From assembly GCA_041397825.1 (NCBI GenBank), contig JAWKVX010000004.1, forward strand, positions 372,001 through 436,000: a stretch of 64,000 bases of DNA, given 5' to 3'. The notes below the pieces were generated by a model. That model was not told the origin of the DNA, did not search any database, and worked only from the letters and a program-made list of their open reading frames with translations. Position numbers and translations under genes: made by a program. Source of the DNA: JANNSX01 sp041397825 (GTDB taxonomy: Bacteria > Pseudomonadota > Alphaproteobacteria > Rhizobiales > Hyphomicrobiaceae). The stretch's first letter is position 1. Every line of letters starts with the position of its first letter. Positions 1 to 8,780 of the stretch are shown piece by piece.

Positions 1-1
1 G

Positions 2-1063
2 GGGCGGATCGAGGACATCCGCGAGTGCATCGGCTGCAACATCTGCGTCTCGTCCCACTACGCCATGGTGCCGCTGCGCTGCACGCAGAATCCGACCATC
101 GGCGAGGAATGGCGCAAGGGCTGGCATCCCGAGCGGATCGCGACGCGGCACGCCGCCGAGCGTGTGCTCGTTGTCGGCGCCGGCCCGGCGGGCCTGGAGG
201 CGGCGCGGGCGCTCGGCCAACGCGGCTATGAGGTGGTTCTTGCCGAGAAGGGGCGAGACACCGGCGGGCGCATTCTGGCGGAAAGCCGCCTTCCGGGCTT
301 GGGTACTTGGAGGCGCGTGCGCGACTGGCGCATGTCGCAGATCGACAAACTCGCCAACGTCTCGGTCTATCTCGAGAGTGAGGTGACGCCGGAACTGGCA
401 TCGGAGCTCGGCGCCCAGCACGTCGCGCTGGCAACGGGCTCGGCCTGGCGCCGCGACGGTGTCGGCCGTGCCACCCCGTTTCCCGTCGCCATCGCTGCGG
501 CTGCGCGGGTGCTGACACCGGATGATGTCCTGACGGGCCAGAGCATCGCGGAACCGGTCGTCATCCTCGACGACGATCACTATGCGATGGGCGGCGCATT
601 GGCCGAGCTTCTGCGGGCGCGAGGGCTCGCCGTGACACTCGTGACGCCCGCCTCGGACGTCTCTGCGTTCACCGAGCACACCCTCGAGCAGCATCGGATC
701 GCGGCGCGGCTCGACGAGGTTGGCGTCGGCACTCTCACTCATCATGTGCTGGATCGCATCGAGGCGGGAGCAGTTCATCTCAAGCAGCGGGATACCAGCC
801 GTGCGCGCGTCGTCGAGGCAGCGACGGTCATTCTGGTGACGGCGCGGCTGCCGGACACCACCCTCTTCAAGGCAATGGCGGCAGCCCGCGCGGCCGGTGC
901 GTTGCCGGAGGTGCAGAGCATGACCAGGATCGGCGATTGCGATGCGCCGGGGGCCATCTTCCAGGCCGTCTATGCCGGCCACCGTTACGCACAAGAGCTC
1001 GGCGCATCTCCGTGCGAGGTTGACTTCAAACGGGAGCGGATCGACATCGGAGCTGACACATGA
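2..1063 (+). CDS. TMADH-type NADH:flavin oxidoreductase, C-terminal part (5' truncated by window)
   Basis: This is the C-terminal two thirds of a flavin/iron-sulfur oxidoreductase of the trimethylamine dehydrogenase, histamine dehydrogenase and 2,4-dienoyl-CoA reductase family. The reading frame is open from base 2, so the FMN TIM barrel lies outside the window. The visible part begins with the [4Fe-4S] motif C-x2-C-x2-C-x11-C (ECIGCNIC at bases 23-46, last Cys at 80-82), followed by CTQNP and GWHPE, which are typical of the family. A Rossmann motif VVGAGPAGLEAARALG follows near base 170. Such enzymes oxidise or demethylate amines, or reduce enoyl thioesters. The stop overlaps the next start by 4 bases (ATGA), so it is translationally coupled to the beta-keto acid cleavage enzyme. 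That pairing favours a methylated-amine or carnitine-like substrate, which is inference. Confidence 0.85.
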   Translation, partial: GRIEDIRECIGCNICVSSHYAMVPLRCTQNPTIGEEWRKGWHPERIATRHAAERVLVVGAGPAGLEAARALGQRGYEVVLAEKGRDTGGRILAESRLPGLGTWRRVRDWRMSQIDKLANVSVYLESEVTPELASELGAQHVALATGSAWRRDGVGRATPFPVAIAAAARVLTPDDVLTGQSIAEPVVILDDDHYAMGGALAELLRARGLAVTLVTPASDVSAFTEHTLEQHRIAARLDEVGVGTLTHHVLDRIEAGAVHLKQRDTSRARVVEAATVILVTARLPDTTLFKAMAAARAAGALPEVQSMTRIGDCDAPGAIFQAVYAGHRYAQELGASPCEVDFKRERIDIGADT

Positions 1064-1947
1064 CGACCAAGACCATCGTCTGCTGTGCCATCACCGGCGG
1101 TGCCGACACCGTCGGCAAAAGCCCCTACGTGCCGGTGACGCCGGAAGAGATCGCAGATTCGGCGATCGGCGCGGCCAGGGCCGGCGCGGCCATCGTGCAT
1201 CTGCATGTGCGCGATCCCAAGACCGGTCAGGCGAGCATGTCGCTCGACCTCTATCGAGAGACCGTCGATCGAATCCGGGCGAGCGGCGTCGACGTCGTGA
1301 TCAATCTCACCACCGGGGCCGGGGCACGGTTCATTCCGGGAGCTGAAAACCCGCGAGAGGCGGGACCGGGAACGTCGCTGACGACGCCAGAGCGCCGCGC
1401 CCAGCACGTCGCTGCACTCCGGCCAGAAATCTGCAGCCTCGACATGGGCTCGCTCAACATGAGCGATTGGGTGTTCGTGAACACGCCCTCGCACATCGCT
1501 GCAATCGCCCAGATCGCCGATGCCGCCGGTGCCCGACCGGAGCTTGAGGTGTTCGAGGCGGGGCATGTGATGCTGGCCAGGGCGATGCTGGAGGATGGGC
1601 GGCTCAGTGCCCCCGGCCTCTTTCAGATCTGTCTCGGCGTCCGCTGGGCGCAACCGGCCACGGTCGAGGCGTTGCGGTACATGCAGACGCTGCTGCCAGC
1701 CGGCTCGATCTGGTTCGCCTTCGGTGTCGGCCCTGGGCAATTCGCGTTGATCGAAGAGATGTTGCGGCTGGGCGGTCATGTCCGGGTCGGTCTCGAGGAC
1801 AACCTCTATCTCGAGAGGGGTGTGCTTGCACCCAGCAACGCCGCGCTGGTGGAGAAGGCGGTCGGGATCATCCGCAACGCCGGTCATGCGATCGCGAGCG
1901 CCGCCGAGGCGCGAGCCATGCTGTCTCTCAGACCACCCGGCTCATGA
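1060..1947 (+). CDS. Beta-keto acid cleavage enzyme (BKACE, DUF849)
   Basis: A 295-residue protein of the BKACE family, zinc enzymes that condense a beta-keto acid with acetyl-CoA and split it to acetoacetate (or its CoA ester) plus a new CoA ester or acid. The metal-binding HLH pair is at His47 and His49 in IVHLHVRDP, and the family segment INLTTGAG follows. The length is normal for the family. Known members act on 3-keto-5-aminohexanoate (lysine fermentation) and dehydrocarnitine, but the family has many specificities that cannot be read from these motifs. The start overlaps the stop of the upstream flavoprotein (ATGA). The 3' end overlaps the convergent GNAT gene by 20 bases. Confidence 0.88.
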   Translation: MTTKTIVCCAITGGADTVGKSPYVPVTPEEIADSAIGAARAGAAIVHLHVRDPKTGQASMSLDLYRETVDRIRASGVDVVINLTTGAGARFIPGAENPREAGPGTSLTTPERRAQHVAALRPEICSLDMGSLNMSDWVFVNTPSHIAAIAQIADAAGARPELEVFEAGHVMLARAMLEDGRLSAPGLFQICLGVRWAQPATVEALRYMQTLLPAGSIWFAFGVGPGQFALIEEMLRLGGHVRVGLEDNLYLERGVLAPSNAALVEKAVGIIRNAGHAIASAAEARAMLSLRPPGS

Positions 1948-2392
1948 GCACGAAGCGGTCGCGTGGCGCAAAGCCCAGCGCGCGATAGAGGCGCTCAGCT
2001 AGCGCATTGTCGCGGTCGACCTCCAGATGCAGCGCCCGGATGCCGAGCCGTCGTGCCTCGGCGATCATATGGTCGAGCGCCTTCCGCCCAATGCCGCGGC
2101 CCCGATAGGCTTGCTCCAAATAGATCTCATCGACGAACGCATCGCGGCCGCCGAACTCGAGGCTGAAGCCGATGCACATCACCATGTAGCCGGCGGGCGT
2201 GCCATCGATCTCGATGAGCCAGGCGCGTCCATAGGCCGGCTCGGCGAGGAACGCGTCGAGCGTCTGCCCGACGGTGACCTCGTCGTAGTCGTGGCCGTCA
2301 TAAGCGTAATAGGCGCGCATCAGGCGGGCCAGCACTGCGGCGTCCTTGGGACCGGCCGGGCGGAAGGCCATCGTGTCATTGCTCGGCGTCAT
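1928..2392 (-). CDS. GNAT family N-acetyltransferase
   Basis: A 154-residue single-domain GNAT acetyltransferase that would transfer an acetyl group from acetyl-CoA to an unknown amine. The acetyl-CoA-binding motif A is clear (YRGRGIGRKAL), followed by the usual LEVDRDNALAERLY-R-LGF ending. I chose the ATG at 2392 because similarity to the fold begins with MAFRPAGPKDAAVLARL; an in-frame ATG at 2371 is equally possible since neither has a strong ribosome site. Longer readings run into sequence that is antisense to the next gene. It converges on the BKACE gene with a 20-base overlap and is probably independent of the catabolic genes around it. Confidence 0.82.
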   Translation of the reverse strand: MTPSNDTMAFRPAGPKDAAVLARLMRAYYAYDGHDYDEVTVGQTLDAFLAEPAYGRAWLIEIDGTPAGYMVMCIGFSLEFGGRDAFVDEIYLEQAYRGRGIGRKALDHMIAEARRLGIRALHLEVDRDNALAERLYRALGFAPRDRFVLMSRVV

Positions 2393-2492
2393 AGCGTCCG
2401 AATGGACCGGCCGCGGTCGGTCGGTCAAGGTCCGCCGGGGTGGCCGCTGACGGCAATCCATGCCAAAGAGGGGCGGCATCAGGAGGACTCGC

Positions 2493-3266
2493 ATGTCGGA
2501 ATTGGTCGGGATCGAGGATCGAGGGCCGATCCGTTGGCTTCGGCTCAACCGGGCGGACAAGAAGAACGCCATCACCAGCCCGATGTACCGGGCGATGACG
2601 GCGGCGCTGGACGAGGCCGAGGCGGGCACCGCCACAGCGGCGGTCGTCATCGCCGGCCAGCCTGGTGTGTTCTCCGCCGGCAATGATATCGGCGAGTTTC
2701 TCGGCTATGCGCAGAGCGGCGCGCTCGGGCCGGCGGTGCTCAGCTTTCTGAAGCGTCTGGTGACGCTGGAGAAACCGCTGGTCGCCGCCGTCGATGGGCT
2801 CGCCATCGGTGTCGGCACGACCCTGCTGTTTCACTGCGATCTCGTCTACGCGTCGCCCGGCTCGACCTTCCGCACGCCCTTCCTCGATCTGGGGCTGGTG
2901 CCCGAAGCCGGGTCCAGTCTCATCGCACCCCGACTCATGGGTCATCAGCGCGCCTTCGAGATGCTCTGCCTCGGCGCGTCGTTCACGGCCGAGAAGGCGC
3001 TCGCCGCCGGCCTCGTCAACGAGATCGTGCCGGCCGACAGACTGGAGGCGCGCGTGGGCGAGGTCGCCGCACGCCTCGCCAGCCGGCCGCCCGATGCGTT
3101 GAAGGCCGCGCGTCGCCTCGTGCGCGGCGATGCCGCCGCCATCCTCGCCCAGATGGACAAGGAGGCCGACGAGTTCTCGCGCCGCCTCGTCTCGGCCGAG
3201 GCGCGAGAGGCGTTTGCGGCCTTTCTCGAGAAGCGGCCGGCCGATTTCGCCAAGCTGCACGGCTGA
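2493..3266 (+). CDS. Enoyl-CoA hydratase/isomerase family protein
   Basis: A 257-residue crotonase-superfamily enzyme acting on CoA thioesters. The oxyanion-hole segments are visible as FSAGNDIGEFL and DGLAIGVGTTLL, and the later LGLVPEAGSSL places a Glu at the position used by delta3-delta2 enoyl-CoA isomerases and PaaG-like proteins, so isomerase activity is at least as likely as hydratase. The ATG at 2493 was chosen because AGGAGG lies 7 bases upstream (2481-2486). An SDR follows after 17 bases, and the set reads like a fatty- or branched-acid CoA degradation unit. Confidence 0.88.
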   Translation: MSELVGIEDRGPIRWLRLNRADKKNAITSPMYRAMTAALDEAEAGTATAAVVIAGQPGVFSAGNDIGEFLGYAQSGALGPAVLSFLKRLVTLEKPLVAAVDGLAIGVGTTLLFHCDLVYASPGSTFRTPFLDLGLVPEAGSSLIAPRLMGHQRAFEMLCLGASFTAEKALAAGLVNEIVPADRLEARVGEVAARLASRPPDALKAARRLVRGDAAAILAQMDKEADEFSRRLVSAEAREAFAAFLEKRPADFAKLHG

Positions 3267-3283
3267 ACGCAGGGACGACCCGC

Positions 3284-4150
<867 letters not shown>

Positions 4151-4159
4151 GAGCCCAGC

Positions 4160-5101
4160 ATGACGACACTGCTTTTGACGCATCCGGTCTGTCTGACCCA
4201 CGACATGGGGGCCGGACATCCCGAGCAGCCCGACCGGTTGCGCGGTATCCTGAAAGCTCTGGAGGATCCTCGGTTCGCCGGGCTGAGGCGCGAGGAGTCG
4301 CCGGTAGGCACCGACGACTTGCTGCGGCTGGCGCATCCCGAGGCGCATATCCGATTCATCCGCGAGACAGCTCCAAAGGCGCCGGACGGGTTTGCGCGCA
4401 TCGATGAGGACACCGCCATGTCGCATGGCACGCTCGAGGCAGCGCTCCGAGCGGTCGGTGGAGGAGCCACCGCGGTCGATCAGGTGATGGCGGGCAAAGC
4501 CAAGAATGCCTTCCTCGCCGTCCGCCCGCCGGGCCATCACGCCGAGCCCGAACGCGCCATGGGGTTCTGCTTCTTCTCGACCGCCGCGATCGCCGCCCTC
4601 TACGCCAAGCAGCGGCACGGCCTCGAGCGTGTCGCACTCGTCGATTTCGACGTCCATCACGGCAATGGCAGTCAGGCCGTGCTCTGGAGCGCCAAGGATG
4701 TGTTCTTCGGCTCGAGCCACCAGATGCCGCTTTACCCGGGAACCGGGGCGCCGACTGAGACGGGAGCGAGTGGCAACATCGTCAACGCGCCGCTCAGGCC
4801 AGGCGAGGGTCGTGCGGCGTTCCGCGAGGCGTGGACGAGCCGCATCCTACCGGCGCTTGACCACCACGGTTTCGACCTCCTCCTGATCTCGGCGGGTTTC
4901 GATGCCCATCGCGACGATCCGCTGGCCCAGATCAACCTCGTCGAGGAGGATTTCGCCTGGATTACCGAGGAACTCTGCGAGGCCGCGGAGAAGCGCTGCA
5001 ATGGTAGGGTCGTCTCGTTCCTCGAGGGTGGCTATGATCTCGCGGCGCTCGCTCGCTCGGTGGCGGCGCATGTCGGTGTGTTGATGGAGGCCGGAGCTTG
5101 A
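4160..5101 (+). CDS. Histone deacetylase family protein (acetyl-amine deacetylase)
   Basis: A 313-residue zinc-dependent deacetylase of the HDAC/acetoin utilisation/acetylpolyamine amidohydrolase superfamily. Active-site landmarks are present: RPPGHHAEP (paired His), FDVHHGNG (zinc-binding Asp and His), SAGFDAH (third zinc Asp) and the GGYD loop with FLEGGYDL. Bacterial members remove acyl groups from polyamines, small amines or lysine side chains, and the specificity cannot be told from these motifs. Its stop overlaps the TTG start of xseB by 4 bases; HDAC-xseB-dxs is a common alphaproteobacterial order. A second, more distant paralogue lies at 38476-39576. Confidence 0.88.
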   Translation: MTTLLLTHPVCLTHDMGAGHPEQPDRLRGILKALEDPRFAGLRREESPVGTDDLLRLAHPEAHIRFIRETAPKAPDGFARIDEDTAMSHGTLEAALRAVGGGATAVDQVMAGKAKNAFLAVRPPGHHAEPERAMGFCFFSTAAIAALYAKQRHGLERVALVDFDVHHGNGSQAVLWSAKDVFFGSSHQMPLYPGTGAPTETGASGNIVNAPLRPGEGRAAFREAWTSRILPALDHHGFDLLLISAGFDAHRDDPLAQINLVEEDFAWITEELCEAAEKRCNGRVVSFLEGGYDLAALARSVAAHVGVLMEAGA

Positions 5102-5364
5102 GCGCGACCAAGACAGCAAAGAACCAGGACATCAAAGACCTCTCTTTCGAGCAGGCCCTGAAGGAGCTGGAAGGCATCGTCTCCCGGCTCGAGCGCGGCG
5201 ACGTGGCGCTCGAGGAGAGCATCAACATCTACGAGCGTGGCGAGGCGCTCCGGGCGCACTGCGACCGGGTGCTGAAGCAGGCCGAGGCCCGGATCGAGAA
5301 GCTGACCTTCAATGCCGAGGGGACGCCAACCGGGACACAGCCTCTCGATGTCGAGGAGAAGTGA
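5098..5364 (+). CDS. xseB: Exodeoxyribonuclease VII small subunit
   Basis: An 88-residue small subunit of exonuclease VII, a single-strand-specific nuclease in which several XseB chains coat the catalytic XseA subunit. The family signature is clear: LSFEQALKELEGIVSRLE, then GDVALEESINIYERGEAL, and the helical CDRVLKQAEARIEKL. It starts with TTG at 5098, overlapping the deacetylase stop as TTGA; this places MSATKTAKNQ at the N terminus. The large subunit is not in the window. There are 185 bases without a gene before dxs. Confidence 0.93.
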   Translation: MSATKTAKNQDIKDLSFEQALKELEGIVSRLERGDVALEESINIYERGEALRAHCDRVLKQAEARIEKLTFNAEGTPTGTQPLDVEEK

Positions 5365-5549
5365 GGTAAGCGACGGAGTTGGCAGGTTAATTTTGTGTCA
5401 GTGTCCGGGGGCTTTGCGCCATTGTGCGCACGTTGGACGGTGGCGACGCTTTACTTCCGGGTCCGGAGTGGTTGAAACTCCCAGATGGGGGCCGGAGCTA
5501 CGCCAGCAGGGCCGCGCCGGGACCGTGATCAGACCTCGAAAGGGGCCAA

Positions 5550-7469
5550 ATGACCGTTGAGACACCTCTTCTCGACCTCGTCCATACACCGGCCGATCTC
5601 CGTAAGCTCACCGACGCCCAGTTGCCGCAACTGGCGGACGAGCTCCGCCAGGAGACGATCGATGCCGTGTCGGTCACGGGTGGTCACCTCGGCGCCGGCC
5701 TCGGCGTCGTCGAGCTGACGGTTGCACTCCACCACGTATTCGACACGCCGAGCGACCGCCTGATTTGGGATGTCGGCCATCAGGCCTACCCACACAAGAT
5801 CCTGACCGGTCGTCGCGACCGGATCCGCACGCTGCGTCAGGGCGGCGGCCTCTCCGGCTTCACGAAGCGCTCGGAGAGCGAGTACGACCCGTTCGGCACC
5901 GCGCACTCCTCGACGTCGATCTCGGCCGGCCTCGGCATGGCGACCGCGAGCGAGCTGCAAGGCCGCGATAACCGGGTGGTCTGCGTCATCGGCGACGGCG
6001 CTCTGTCGGCCGGCATGGCCTATGAGGCGATGAACAATGCCGGCGCGAGCAACGCGCCGCTGATTGTCATTCTCAACGACAACGACATGTCGATCGCACC
6101 GCCCGTCGGTGCGCTCTCCGCCTATCTGGCGAGGATCACCTCCAGCGGGACCTATCTGAAGCTCCGCGAGATCGGCAAGCAGGTGGCAAAGACGCTGCCG
6201 AAGAGCTGGGAGCGCCGCGCCGCCCGCGCCGAGGAGTACACGCGCCATCTCTGGCAGGGCGGCGCCTGGTTCGAGGAGCTCGGCTTCTACTATGTCGGCC
6301 CGATCGATGGCCACAGCTTCGATCAGTTGTTGCCGGTGCTCCGGAATGTTCGCGATGCCAAGCGTGGTCCGATCCTCGTGCATGTGGTCACGAGGAAGGG
6401 TAAAGGCTATCCGCCGGCGGAAAGCTCGGCCGATAAATATCATGGTGTGGCGCGCTTCAATGTCGTGACGGGCGCCCAGGAGAAGCCGAAACCCAACGCG
6501 CCGAGCTACACGCGCATCTTCGCCGACAGCCTCATCCAGGAGGCCCGCAAGGACAAGCGCATCGTCGGCATCACGGCGGCAATGCCGGACGGCACGGGCC
6601 TCGATCTCTTTGCCAAGGAGTTTCCAGACCGCATGTTCGACGTCGGCATCGCCGAGCAGCATGCGGTGACCTTTGCGGCCGGGCTGGCTGCCGAAGGCCT
6701 GAAGCCGTTCACCGCGATTTACTCGACCTTCCTGCAGCGCGCCTACGATCAAGTTGTGCACGACGTCGCCATCCAGCATCTGCCAGTGAAGTTTGCGATC
6801 GACCGGGCGGGTCTCGTCGGCGCCGACGGCCCGACGCACGCCGGGTCGTTCGACATCGCCTTCCTGTCCTGCCTCCCCGGCATGACGGTGATGGCGGCGG
6901 CCGACGAGGCGGAGCTCCGCCACATGGTGGCGACGGCCGCGGCGATCGACGACGGGCCGGTAGCCTTCCGATACCCGCGCGGCGAGGGGGCCGGCGTCGA
7001 GCTGCCGGACGAGGGGACGCCTCTTGCCATCGGCAAGGGACGGGTGCTCCGGGAAGGGGCGACGGTGGCCCTGCTGTCGCTCGGCGGCCGCCTGCAGGAA
7101 TGTTTCCGGGCCGCGGATCAGCTGGCGGGTTTCGGCCTTTCGGCGACGGTGGCCGATGCCCGCTTTGCCAAGCCACTCGACCAAGACCTGATCCGGCAGC
7201 TGGCCGCCCATCACGAGGTGCTGGTGACGATCGAGGAAGGATCGATCGGCGGGTTCGGCAGCCAGGTGCTGCAGTTCTTGGCGCTCGAAGGGGCACTCGA
7301 TCGAGGCCTCAAGGTTCGCCCGATGGTGCTGCCCGATGTCTTCCTCGAGCACGACAAGCCCGAGGCGATGTATGCCCAGGCGCATTTGAACGCACAGGGC
7401 ATCGTCGGGACCGTTTTTGCCGCACTGGGGCGCTCGGACACGGCCGGCCTCATGGGTGACAGAGCCTGA
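5550..7469 (+). CDS. dxs: 1-deoxy-D-xylulose-5-phosphate synthase
   Basis: A 639-residue thiamine-diphosphate enzyme that condenses pyruvate and glyceraldehyde 3-phosphate, the first step of the MEP isoprenoid pathway (also feeding thiamine and pyridoxal synthesis). It has family length. Landmarks include TGGHLGAGLG, RLIWDVGHQAYPHKIL, the GDG...N thiamine motif (GDGALSAGMAYEAMNN, about residue 148), the glutamate-containing VGIAEQHAVTFAAGLA and DRAGLVGADGPTHAG. The start is the ATG at 5550 with GAAAGGGG upstream. A short inverted repeat (TGATCAC-N6-GTGATCA, 7467-7486) spans the stop codon but lacks a T-run. Confidence 0.97.
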   Translation: MTVETPLLDLVHTPADLRKLTDAQLPQLADELRQETIDAVSVTGGHLGAGLGVVELTVALHHVFDTPSDRLIWDVGHQAYPHKILTGRRDRIRTLRQGGGLSGFTKRSESEYDPFGTAHSSTSISAGLGMATASELQGRDNRVVCVIGDGALSAGMAYEAMNNAGASNAPLIVILNDNDMSIAPPVGALSAYLARITSSGTYLKLREIGKQVAKTLPKSWERRAARAEEYTRHLWQGGAWFEELGFYYVGPIDGHSFDQLLPVLRNVRDAKRGPILVHVVTRKGKGYPPAESSADKYHGVARFNVVTGAQEKPKPNAPSYTRIFADSLIQEARKDKRIVGITAAMPDGTGLDLFAKEFPDRMFDVGIAEQHAVTFAAGLAAEGLKPFTAIYSTFLQRAYDQVVHDVAIQHLPVKFAIDRAGLVGADGPTHAGSFDIAFLSCLPGMTVMAAADEAELRHMVATAAAIDDGPVAFRYPRGEGAGVELPDEGTPLAIGKGRVLREGATVALLSLGGRLQECFRAADQLAGFGLSATVADARFAKPLDQDLIRQLAAHHEVLVTIEEGSIGGFGSQVLQFLALEGALDRGLKVRPMVLPDVFLEHDKPEAMYAQAHLNAQGIVGTVFAALGRSDTAGLMGDRA

Positions 7470-7612
7470 TCACACAAGCGTGATCATCTCTCCCTCGCCA
7501 TCGGCGGCGACTGCCGATATCTCAGTCTCCGGGGGATGCATGCAGTTGCATTCAAATGGCACGAGCGCTGCTCCCGGCGCCGGGCGAACGACACACCCTG
7601 GAGACGACACCC

Positions 7613-7981
7613 ATGAACGACACCATCAAGCTTGTCGCCCGCGTCCTGTTGGCGGCGATCTTCATCATTGCAGGAGTCCAGAAGATCTCGGGCTACGAGG
7701 GTACGGCAGGCTGGATGAGCAGCATGGGTGTGCCCGGCGCACTGCTGCCGCTGGTCATCCTACTCGAAATCGGCGGTGGACTGGCGCTGCTGCTCGGAGT
7801 CTTGAGCCGTTGGGCGGCTTTGGCCCTGGCTGCCTTCACTCTGCTCGCAGGGCTGATCTTCCATTTCGATTTTGCCGATCAGACCCAGTCGATCATGTTC
7901 ATGAAGAACCTCGCGATCGCCGGGGGGCTGTTGATGGTCTATGCGGCCGGGCCCGGAGCCTACGCCATGCGTCAGGGTTGA
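7613..7981 (+). CDS. DoxX family membrane protein
   Basis: A 122-residue integral membrane protein of the DoxX family with about four hydrophobic helices. It starts MNDTIKLVARVLLAAIFIIAG, and the family motif with GVQKISGYEG-A-WM follows. The ATG at 7613 was chosen over an upstream ATG at 7556 because GGAG at 7600-7603 gives a ribosome site and the hydrophobic helix begins right after it. DoxX proteins have been linked to quinol and redox or thiosulfate chemistry, but most copies have no known role. tlyA follows 34 bases downstream on the same strand. Confidence 0.85.
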   Translation: MNDTIKLVARVLLAAIFIIAGVQKISGYEGTAGWMSSMGVPGALLPLVILLEIGGGLALLLGVLSRWAALALAAFTLLAGLIFHFDFADQTQSIMFMKNLAIAGGLLMVYAAGPGAYAMRQG

Positions 7982-8015
7982 GCAGAGGCTTGGGATCTCG
8001 GGCGGAGCCGGCCGC

Positions 8016-8780
8016 ATGAGCCGGCTCCGTCTCGATCACGCCCTGGTTCGCCGCGGCCTGGTGGCGACACGCGCCCGTGCGCAGGACTTCATCAAGCAAG
8101 GCTGGGTGCTGGTGGCCGGTCGGGTCGAGATGAAGCCTGGCCGGATGACGGGTGACGACGAAGCCATCACCCTGAGCGAGGAGGCCCACGGGTTTGTCTC
8201 GCGCGGGGCGCTGAAACTGATCGCGGCGCTGGATGCCTTCGGTCTCACTCCCGAGGGCCGGGCCGCGTTGGACATCGGTGCCTCGACCGGAGGGTTCACC
8301 GAGGTGCTGATCGCGCGCGGTGCATCGCGGGTCTATGCGGTCGATGTCGGCTCCGGTCAGCTCCACCCGAGGCTTCGGGACGATCCCCGCGTCCTGTCGC
8401 TCGAGGACACCGATGCGAGGCGGCTCACGCCCTGCGAGATCACGGAGCCGCCCGGGTCGCTGACCGCCGATCTCAGCTTCATCTCATTGACTCTGGTGTT
8501 GCCGCATGTGCTGGCCCTCACCGCACCCGACGCCTGGCTGGTGGCGCTGGTCAAGCCGCAATTCGAGGTCGGGCGCGAGAGGATCGGCAAGGGCGGCATC
8601 GTGCGGGACCCGGATGCACAGGCGGATGCGGTCGACCGGGTCGTCGCCTGCATCTCCGCGCAAAGCGGCTGGTCGGTCCTTGGCCGGATGCCGTCGCCCG
8701 TCACCGGCCGCGACGGTAATCGGGAATGGCTGATCGGCGCTTTGTCGAAGGCCAGCCGGAGGCTGATGCCTAGAGGATAA
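8016..8780 (+). CDS. tlyA: TlyA family RNA methyltransferase
   Basis: A 254-residue protein with an N-terminal S4 RNA-binding domain (RLRLDHALVRRGLVATRARA, then FIKQGWVLVAG) and a C-terminal FtsJ-like methyltransferase domain (ALDIGASTGGFTEVLIARGA, later VKPQFEVGR). TlyA of mycobacteria 2'-O-methylates cytidines of 16S and 23S rRNA; in proteobacteria the same family is often labelled hemolysin A. The ATG at 8016 matches the family N terminus (MSRLRLD) and has GGCGGAG upstream. Linkage to dxs is common in alphaproteobacteria. Its 3' end overlaps the convergent RTX gene by 11 bases. Confidence 0.9.
   Translation: MSRLRLDHALVRRGLVATRARAQDFIKQGWVLVAGRVEMKPGRMTGDDEAITLSEEAHGFVSRGALKLIAALDAFGLTPEGRAALDIGASTGGFTEVLIARGASRVYAVDVGSGQLHPRLRDDPRVLSLEDTDARRLTPCEITEPPGSLTADLSFISLTLVLPHVLALTAPDAWLVALVKPQFEVGRERIGKGGIVRDPDAQADAVDRVVACISAQSGWSVLGRMPSPVTGRDGNREWLIGALSKASRRLMPRG

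Noticed and set aside
5529..7385. 618-codon antisense frame over dxs
   Set aside because: dxs is unmistakable; the antisense translation has no family likeness.
7467..7486. TGATCAC-N6-GTGATCA as a dxs terminator
   Set aside because: A perfect dyad but followed by a C-rich stretch, not a T-run; left as a note under dxs.
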